DNA of 11,406 nucleotides from JBATBW01 sp049662565 (GTDB lineage Bacteria; Bacillota_I; Bacilli_A; Erysipelotrichales; Erysipelotrichaceae), in the NCBI GenBank assembly GCA_049662565.1, contig JBATBW010000021.1:1-11406 (forward strand), written 5' to 3'. Under the pieces are notes generated by a model. That model saw only the letters and a program-made list of their open reading frames with translations, searched no databases and was not told the origin of the DNA. Of the stretch, positions 7,072-11,406 are shown in pieces. How positions within the stretch are numbered: the first letter of the stretch is position 1; each line of letters begins with the position of its first letter. The position numbers and the translations under genes were made by a program.

Positions 7072-7089
7072 GTTATTTTATGTGATAAT
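7061..7089 (+). promoter_or_regulatory. Internal promoter for rplS
   Basis: TTGAAA (7061-7066), overlapping the last codons of trmD, and GATAAT (7084-7089) preceded by TG at 7081-7082 (extended -10) are 17 bp apart. Start of transcription would fall near 7096, directly before the hairpin at 7100, which supports both calls. Confidence 0.6.
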
Positions 7090-7099
7090 ATATAAGACT

Positions 7100-7131
7100 T
7101 TTGTTCCGATGGTCAAATGATTATGAACAAA
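7100..7131 (+). ncRNA. rplS leader hairpin, consistent with an L19 leader element
   Basis: The outer stem TTTGTTC (7100-7106) / GAACAAA (7125-7131) is perfect. After an unpaired CG on the 5' side, 7109-7114 pairs with 7119-7124 through two Watson-Crick ends and two G-U pairs around an AAAT loop. The element lies 27 bases upstream of rplS. Short L19-binding leader structures ahead of rplS are known in Firmicutes (Rfam L19_leader), where they are thought to mediate autoregulation. Membership in that family is suggested by place and size, not confirmed by alignment. Confidence 0.6.
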
Positions 7132-7157
7132 TTTAATAATGAATAAGGAGAAAATAG

Positions 7158-7505
7158 ATGAAATTAAGTTTAATTCAAGAAATTAACAAGTCTCAATTTA
7201 GAACTGATATTCCTGATTTTAAATCTGGATGTACAGTGCGTGTTGATGTAAAAATCAAAGAAGGAGACAAGAGTCGTATCCAAGCATTTGAAGGTGTAGT
7301 AATTAAAAGAACTGGTAGTGGGATTGGTGAAACATTCACTGTTCGCAAAATGAGTGGTTCAATTGGTGTTGAAAGAACATTCCCAATTCATTCACCAATC
7401 ATTGATAAAGTTACTGTTTTAAGAGTTGGTAAAGTAAGAAGAAGTAAATTATATTATTTACGTTCTCGTAGCGGTAAATCGGCTCGTATTAAAGAAGTTC
7501 GTTAA
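7158..7505 (+). CDS. rplS: Large ribosomal subunit protein bL19
   Basis: 50S protein at the interface with the 30S subunit. The 115-residue length and the sequence blocks FKSGCTVRVDVKIKEGDKSR, FEGVVIKR (about 44-51), FTVRKMSGSIGVER, FPIHSP and the basic tail KVRRSKLYYLR are those of bL19 throughout. AAGGAG at 7145-7150 is 7 bases from ATG. The gene follows trmD by 86 bases, a gap that holds its own promoter and a hairpin leader, so it can be controlled apart from trmD, as fits a ribosomal protein made in far larger amounts than a tRNA methylase. A terminator begins one base after its stop. Confidence 0.97.
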   Translation: MKLSLIQEINKSQFRTDIPDFKSGCTVRVDVKIKEGDKSRIQAFEGVVIKRTGSGIGETFTVRKMSGSIGVERTFPIHSPIIDKVTVLRVGKVRRSKLYYLRSRSGKSARIKEVR

Positions 7506-7506
7506 T

Positions 7507-7533
7507 AAAACCGAGTTTATCTCGGTTTTTTTT
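7507..7533 (+). terminator. Terminator after rplS, probably leaky
   Basis: The 9-bp stem AAAACCGAG/CTCGGTTTT closes a TTTAT loop and runs into eight T residues (7526-7533). lepB starts only 14 bases after the last T and no promoter fits in that space, so expression of lepB from this operon requires read-through. Confidence 0.9.
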
Positions 7534-7547
7534 ATAAGAGGTAATCT

Positions 7548-8084
7548 ATGAATACTAAAGTTAAAAAGTTTTTTAAGGAAAATGGTCTATTTATTATTTT
7601 AATAATTGGTCTTTTGTTGGTAGTTAATTTTGTCTATAAACCGGTAGTTATTAGTGGTAGTAGCATGTTTCCGACTCTTCATAATAATGATTTTGGCTTT
7701 GCGAGTATAATTAATGTGAAAACTAAAGAAATTGAACGTTTTGACATCGTTGTCGTAAATTTAGAAAGCAAACTAGTAGTTAAAAGAATCATCGGTCTAC
7801 CTAATGATCATCTTATTTATAAAAATGATAAGTTATATGTTAACGGTAAATATATCGAAGAACCTTTCTTAAATAATGATTATGTTAAAGATATAAAGGC
7901 TAATAATAAAGATAATTTTACCAATGATTTTGAATATTCTTTAACTAATGATGAATACTTTGTCCTAGGCGATAATCGTATTAATAGTAGTGATTCAAGA
8001 GTCTATGGAGGAGTTTATCGTCACAAAATTATTACTGATGGGTTATTTATTATTTATCCATTTAATCGCTTTGGAGGTAAATAG
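7548..8084 (+). CDS. lepB: Type I signal peptidase
   Basis: Removes signal peptides from exported proteins on the outer face of the membrane, with a Ser-Lys dyad. A short cytoplasmic basic N-terminus and one membrane helix (about 14-29) anchor it. Box B, ISGSSMFPTL at 35-44, carries the nucleophile Ser39; VVKRIIGLPND at 77-87 carries the general base Lys79; YFVLGDNR and SSDSR (137-151) form the closing boxes. At 178 residues with one anchor it is the Gram-positive SipS type. AGAGG at 7537-7541 lies 6 bases before ATG. The next gene starts one base after its stop, indicating a shared transcript. Confidence 0.95.
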   Translation: MNTKVKKFFKENGLFIILIIGLLLVVNFVYKPVVISGSSMFPTLHNNDFGFASIINVKTKEIERFDIVVVNLESKLVVKRIIGLPNDHLIYKNDKLYVNGKYIEEPFLNNDYVKDIKANNKDNFTNDFEYSLTNDEYFVLGDNRINSSDSRVYGGVYRHKIITDGLFIIYPFNRFGGK

Positions 8085-8085
8085 T

Positions 8086-8715
8086 ATGTCGTATTTTAAA
8101 GAATATTTAAATACTGATATGAAGTTTGATCGTTCTTTATGGATTGGTATTTTTTGTTTAATAATTGTCCTTAGTGGTGTCTTTGGTTTTGTGTATGAGT
8201 TTGTTTTCTACTATTTTGATGGGGGGATGAAAACTTTTTATTTTCGAGGTGGTAATTTTTTACCATGGATTAATATCTATGCTTATGGAGCCATATTAGT
8301 ATATTTGTTTACTTATCGTTATCGTAAACAACCATTAAAAGTATTTTTAATTAGCTTAATTGCATGTGGGTTGTTAGAGTATCTATCAGGTTATGTATTA
8401 TATAATTATTTTGGTGGAATTCGTTATTGGGACTATAATATAGAAATATGGAACTTTGGTAATATTGGTGGTTTTGTTTGTTTGCGTAGTGTATTATTTT
8501 TTGGTCTATCGAGTTTATTTTTGATGTATGCAGTGATACCTTTTGTTTATTATTTAGCGCAAAATATGAATTCTAAAGTTTTTATTACTATTTGTGTTTT
8601 ATTATTTGTGGTAATTTTTGTTGATGATATTTATAATTTAGTTTTTACTAAACTATTAAATACTCCTTCTGCAATTGATATTTATTCTAGTATGGGTATT
8701 CCTTACGTAAATTAA
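8086..8715 (+). CDS. Multi-pass membrane protein, PF06541 (CmpB-like) family
   Basis: Predicted inner-membrane protein of 209 residues with about five membrane segments (near 18-40, 63-77, 85-107, 133-157 and 164-182). The pattern GFVYE (34-38), GGNFLPWINIYAYGA (55-69), LEYLSGY (97-103), IRYWDYN (112-118) and GNIGGFVCLRS (125-135) matches, by memory, the Firmicute family often labelled putative ABC transporter permease CmpB. No ATPase partner is present here and the function of the family is not established, so no transport role is claimed. The ATG at 8086 is chosen over an upstream Met at 7990 because GGAGG at 8072-8076 serves it and the upstream extension lies wholly inside lepB. It is the last gene of the rightward operon. 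Confidence 0.8.
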   Translation: MSYFKEYLNTDMKFDRSLWIGIFCLIIVLSGVFGFVYEFVFYYFDGGMKTFYFRGGNFLPWINIYAYGAILVYLFTYRYRKQPLKVFLISLIACGLLEYLSGYVLYNYFGGIRYWDYNIEIWNFGNIGGFVCLRSVLFFGLSSLFLMYAVIPFVYYLAQNMNSKVFITICVLLFVVIFVDDIYNLVFTKLLNTPSAIDIYSSMGIPYVN

Positions 8716-8735
8716 GTGCATTTATTTGCTTTTAA

Positions 8736-8763
8736 AAAAAAGAAAGTTTAGACTTTCTTTTTT
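8736..8763. terminator. Bidirectional terminator between convergent operons
   Basis: The 12-bp perfect stem AAAAAAGAAAGT (8736-8747) / ACTTTCTTTTTT (8752-8763) closes a TTAG loop. It gives a T-tract on the plus strand (8758-8763) and another on the minus strand (complement of the A-run 8734-8741), so it can stop transcripts from both sides. The cytX stop codon starts in its loop. Confidence 0.88.
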
Positions 8764-9917
8764 GTTATTTTTGATACGATAATGCATATTATTATCGTTA
8801 TGAACATATCGGGTATTGTATTACCAATCTTTAGGTCAGTGAGCATTAATTGGCGATAGATAATGAAACCGATAACCCATATGATTAAATTTTGATAATT
8901 AAATTGTTTATTACTATAATCATTTTTTAAAATAAAGAAATCTGCAATTTGGATAGCAATCATTGGAGCAAATACACTACCAATTAGATATAAGAAATTT
9001 GAAATATTATCCATAGGATAAATAATGGCACCAATAGTACCAATGATGGTTGTACCTATCGCAAACCATTTACCATTAACCTTTTTAAAGACAGATTCGC
9101 TAGATACACCCGCCGAGTAGGCATCAAGAAAGGTAGTAGTTACGGTAGATAAAAGGATTATGAGCAAACCGATAATTCCTAATCCGGCTTTTACCATTAT
9201 TTGGGCAATATCACTTTCACCTGTAAAGATGGCGGCTCCCATTCCAATAATATACATCCAACAACTAATTATTCCATAAGTTATGGCACTATAAGCACTA
9301 GCTTTAGTAGGATTTTTGGCACTTCTTGTATAATCACTGATGAGAGGTAACCAAGATAAAGGCATGGCAATAGATAGTTCTACGGCATTTCCAAAAGTAA
9401 TTGCATTACTGGAAACATTTTCTAAGGAACCATCTAAAAAGATTACTTTACATAAGATAATTGTTAAGATAAATAAAGTAGACATGGCAATGATATTTAT
9501 TTTTCCTAAATTTTTAATGCCAACTAAAATCCATACTAAGATTAGTGTGCCTATGATTAGACTCCAAAATGTTGAACTAATCATTATGGATTCATTGGCA
9601 GCTAAGGCACCATCATAAATCATTATTGAGGTCCAACCGACTAATTGTAAGATGTTTAAAATGGCAAATAATAAGCATCCTTTCTGTCCAAAGCTCATTT
9701 TAACGCTTTCCATTGAACTCTTTAATACTTTCCCTCCAATTATTCCGGCTAAAAATAAAAGGAAACAACCAATAATATGACCAATAATTATGGCGCTTAA
9801 ACCTTTTTCGATGCCTAAAGGGGCGATATAAGTTCCAGTTAGTATTTCCGCAATCGATACGGCAGCACCAAACCAGATTAAACTATTTTCCCAAAGTGAT
9901 GTCTTTTTTTCTGTCAT
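8748..9917 (-). CDS. cytX: Hydroxymethylpyrimidine transporter CytX (NCS1 family)
   Basis: Predicted secondary transporter taking up the thiamine precursor 4-amino-5-hydroxymethyl-2-methylpyrimidine. The 389-residue protein has about twelve membrane segments. The N-terminal IWFGAAVSIAEILTGTYIA (14-32), FGQKG (76-80) and LQLVGW (90-95), and PLSWLPLISDYTR at 186-198, are characteristic of the CytX branch of nucleobase-cation symporters. Its start shares one base with the thiD stop (TAATG), with AAGGAAG upstream as ribosome binding site, so the two are translationally linked. ThiD uses exactly the compound CytX would import, which supports this substrate over cytosine or other NCS1 substrates; the sequence alone does not prove it. 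The last codons, for KKKV and the stop, form one arm of the downstream terminator. Confidence 0.9.
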   Translation of the reverse strand: MTEKKTSLWENSLIWFGAAVSIAEILTGTYIAPLGIEKGLSAIIIGHIIGCFLLFLAGIIGGKVLKSSMESVKMSFGQKGCLLFAILNILQLVGWTSIMIYDGALAANESIMISSTFWSLIIGTLILVWILVGIKNLGKINIIAMSTLFILTIILCKVIFLDGSLENVSSNAITFGNAVELSIAMPLSWLPLISDYTRSAKNPTKASAYSAITYGIISCWMYIIGMGAAIFTGESDIAQIMVKAGLGIIGLLIILLSTVTTTFLDAYSAGVSSESVFKKVNGKWFAIGTTIIGTIGAIIYPMDNISNFLYLIGSVFAPMIAIQIADFFILKNDYSNKQFNYQNLIIWVIGFIIYRQLMLTDLKIGNTIPDMFITIIICIIVSKITKKKV

Positions 9918-10723
9918 TATTTAACTTCCTTAGAGAATTCACCTTGAAGATTAAACATATGATTTAATGGGCCACTTCCTTTACCTAAATCCAACATGCA
10001 TTCTAATGCTTGTGAAATATAATCTTTAGAACGGACTACAGAAGTATATAAATCAAATCCTTTGGCTATATTGGCTGCGATTGCACTAGATAAAGTGCAA
10101 CCAGTTCCATGGGTGTTAGGGTTGTTTATGTGTTTTCCATTGATCCATTGATAGCGATCATTAATATATAATAAGTCATTTGCATCATTTAAATTGTGGC
10201 CGCCTTTACATAATACGGCGCATTGATAAGTGTCACTGATTATTTTTGCGGCTATTATCATGTCTTCACTAGTGTTAATTGACATATTAGCTAATACTTG
10301 GGCTTCAGGAATGTTTGGTGTTATTAAATTTGCGATTGGTAATAATTGCGATTTTAAGGTATTTATTGCTTGATCACTAATAAGTTTTGCGCCACTAGTT
10401 GCGACCATTACGGGATCAACAATTATATTTTTGGCTTGATATTTAATTAATTGTTGAGTTATTACTTCGATCAATTCGACTGAAGAAACCATTCCAATTT
10501 TTACGGCGTCAGGGTTGATGTCAGTAAAGACATCTTTAATTTGTTGTTCTAAAAAAGTAGGCGATACTTCTAATATCGCACTTACACCGGTTGTGTTTTG
10601 TGCGGTAAGGGCAGTAATTGCACTTGTGGCATAAACACCATTCATTGTCATAGTTTTAATGTCTGCTTGAATACCGGCGCCTCCACTAGAATCACTTCCA
10701 GCGATTGTCAATGCTGTCTTCAT
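9917..10723 (-). CDS. thiD: Hydroxymethylpyrimidine/phosphomethylpyrimidine kinase
   Basis: Phosphorylates HMP to HMP-P and then HMP-PP, the pyrimidine half of thiamine diphosphate. Ribokinase-fold protein with ALTIAGSDSSGGAGIQAD (4-21), TALTAQNT (37-44; the Gln contacts HMP in the known family), KIGMV (75-79), VDPVMVATSG (102-111), TPNIPEA (135-141) and the anion-hole HGTGCTLSSA at 205-214 with catalytic Cys209. The start at 10723 is chosen because GGAGG (10735-10731) precedes it by 7 bases and the protein then begins in the family's standard way with 268 residues; an ATG at 10744 would add seven residues running through the ribosome binding site. Absence of ThiC or thiazole genes nearby, together with cytX, suggests salvage rather than synthesis of HMP. 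A hairpin leader lies upstream. Confidence 0.95.
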   Translation of the reverse strand: MKTALTIAGSDSSGGAGIQADIKTMTMNGVYATSAITALTAQNTTGVSAILEVSPTFLEQQIKDVFTDINPDAVKIGMVSSVELIEVITQQLIKYQAKNIIVDPVMVATSGAKLISDQAINTLKSQLLPIANLITPNIPEAQVLANMSINTSEDMIIAAKIISDTYQCAVLCKGGHNLNDANDLLYINDRYQWINGKHINNPNTHGTGCTLSSAIAANIAKGFDLYTSVVRSKDYISQALECMLDLGKGSGPLNHMFNLQGEFSKEVK

Positions 10724-10754
10724 ATTTTTTCCTCCATATTGCATTTTTTTATAT

Positions 10755-10787
10755 AGCGATAAAAAGTGGTGCCCCCAGTTTATCGCT
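10755..10787 (-). ncRNA. Candidate thiD leader RNA hairpin
   Basis: On the minus strand AGCGATAAA pairs perfectly with TTTATCGCT over 9 bp, enclosing a 15-base loop CTGGGGGCACCACTT that is two-thirds G/C in a very A/T-rich setting and can form a small inner UGG/CCA stem. No T-tract follows (ATATAAAAAAA instead), so it is not a plain terminator. The 3' arm could instead pair with the downstream ATAAAAA (10752-10746), giving two exclusive folds. A ligand-binding or protein-binding leader is inferred from position only. Confidence 0.5.
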
Positions 10788-10794
10788 TACGTAT

Positions 10795-11406
10795 TTATAT
10801 TATATTTATCTCTTTTAAAAAATCAGTGATGTCTAAAAAATCAAATAGGTAATAGTTGGCTATTTTTCTAATTTCGCTTTGATTTATTTCGTGTTCATCA
10901 TTAATCCCTATTACTGTAAAACCATCTTTTTTTAAAGTTTTAATAGCGTGTAAAGCATCTTCGAAAACTATTGTCTTTTCTTTAGTAGTTTCTAAATAGG
11001 TTAGGGCTTTTCGATAGATATCAGGTTGTTCCTTATTAGTGTTTAGACTGTCGCAAGTAATAATATAGGAAAAATAATGATCTAATTCACAACGTTTAAG
11101 AGCACTTGTTACTAAATTCTTATTGCTGGCGGTTACTATGCACATTTTAATATTATTGTTTTTAAACTTTATTAATAATTCTTCAATTCCGGATTTAGGT
11201 TCGATGATGTTTTGGTAATAGTCTTTCAATATTTCGTTGATGCCATCGATTATTTCTTTTATGGTCAGGTTGATATTATATTCTTTTTGTATATAAGCGG
11301 CCCCTTGTTGGATACTATAAGTTTTAATTATTTGATCGATATCTTCTTTAGGTGTAAAATCAATACTTTTTAAATAATTACTGGCGATATTATCCCAGAT
11401 ATACAT
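10795..11406 (-). CDS. HAD-superfamily hydrolase (phosphatase), 5' end outside the window
   Basis: Soluble haloacid dehalogenase-type phosphatase of the beta-phosphoglucomutase-like group; 203 residues are visible. The visible Met at the window edge is internal: sequence MYIWDNIA normally follows the catalytic DxDGT motif, which must lie just outside, so the true start is missing. Motif II is the Thr of CIVTAS (Thr92), motif III Lys125 in NKEQPDIYRKAL, and motif IV the acidic pair Glu149-Asp150 in VFEDALHAI. The helical cap domain occupies about residues 5-70. The gene heads the minus-strand set with thiD and cytX, 71 bases before thiD. Phosphatases beside thi genes often act on thiamine phosphate or pathway intermediates; this is a guess from context, and general sugar-phosphate or pyridoxal-phosphate phosphatase activity is equally possible. 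Confidence 0.85.
   Translation of the reverse strand: MYIWDNIASNYLKSIDFTPKEDIDQIIKTYSIQQGAAYIQKEYNINLTIKEIIDGINEILKDYYQNIIEPKSGIEELLIKFKNNNIKMCIVTASNKNLVTSALKRCELDHYFSYIITCDSLNTNKEQPDIYRKALTYLETTKEKTIVFEDALHAIKTLKKDGFTVIGINDEHEINQSEIRKIANYYLFDFLDITDFLKEINII
10799..10826 (-). promoter_or_regulatory. Possible internal promoter for thiD-cytX
   Basis: A perfect minus-strand TATAAT (10804-10799) is preceded at 16 bp by CTGATT (10826-10821), a weak -35. It lies in the end of the HAD gene. A start near 10792 would place the hairpin at 10787 at the very 5' end of the thiD mRNA. Confidence 0.4.

Noticed and set aside
7064..7080. A/T palindrome AAAATAA-g-TTATTTT at the end of trmD as a terminator
   Set aside because: The loop would be one base and there is no G/C content in the stem; the site is better explained as part of the rplS promoter region.
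7990..8085. Longer start for the membrane protein after lepB
   Set aside because: The extension is a frame-shifted reading of lepB; a good GGAGG site serves the ATG at 8086.
10724..10744. thiD start at 10744
   Set aside because: Those seven codons include the GGAGG that serves the ATG at 10723.
10724..10794. TPP riboswitch upstream of thiD
   Set aside because: The gap is only about 70 bases and contains neither the CUGAGA core nor the long conserved 3' half of that riboswitch.
1..11406. Mobile elements, CRISPR arrays, phage or defence genes, tRNA genes
   Set aside because: All long open frames are accounted for by housekeeping, sugar-uptake and thiamine-salvage genes, and no direct-repeat arrays or terminal inverted repeats were seen.

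Overview
The window comes from a low-GC, AT-rich Gram-positive bacterium. Firmicutes-type features include AAGGAGG ribosome binding sites, a CcpA-style operator, a lipoprotein sugar-binding protein and the conserved rpsP-khpA-rimM-trmD-rplS order. TGA acts as a stop (it ends rimM inside the ATGA overlap with trmD) and Trp is read from TGG, so this is not a TGA=Trp mycoplasma. An anaerobic gut Firmicute such as an Erysipelotrichia relative would fit, but this is inference.

Region 1 (1-5225) is a galactose uptake and entry block. It holds the 3' most-complete part of a galactokinase gene (start lies off the window), a terminator, a promoter overlapped by two AAGCGCTT operators, and mglB-mglA-mglC, an ABC importer of the galactose/methyl-galactoside type. 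Two RNA hairpins separate mglB from mglA, and a UUCG-loop terminator closes the block. Imported galactose would be phosphorylated by the galactokinase.

Region 2 (5226-8763) is a translation and housekeeping operon. A strong extended -10 promoter drives rpsP, khpA, rimM and trmD, which are nearly or actually overlapping. A second promoter and a short hairpin leader precede rplS. A terminator follows rplS, but lepB and a five-helix membrane protein (PF06541-like) begin within a few bases of it and seem to depend on read-through.

Region 3 (8736-11406, minus strand) is a pyrimidine-moiety thiamine salvage operon: a HAD-family phosphatase cut by the window edge, thiD and cytX. A promoter-like TATAAT at the end of the HAD gene is followed at once by a 9-bp hairpin with an unusually G/C-rich loop ahead of thiD. 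This is the best candidate in the window for an undescribed regulatory RNA. The cytX and region-2 transcripts converge on one bidirectional terminator that contains the cytX stop codon in its loop.

No mobile elements, CRISPR arrays, tRNAs or rRNAs were seen. The window looks like ordinary core genome; the noteworthy signals are in the short intergenic regions.
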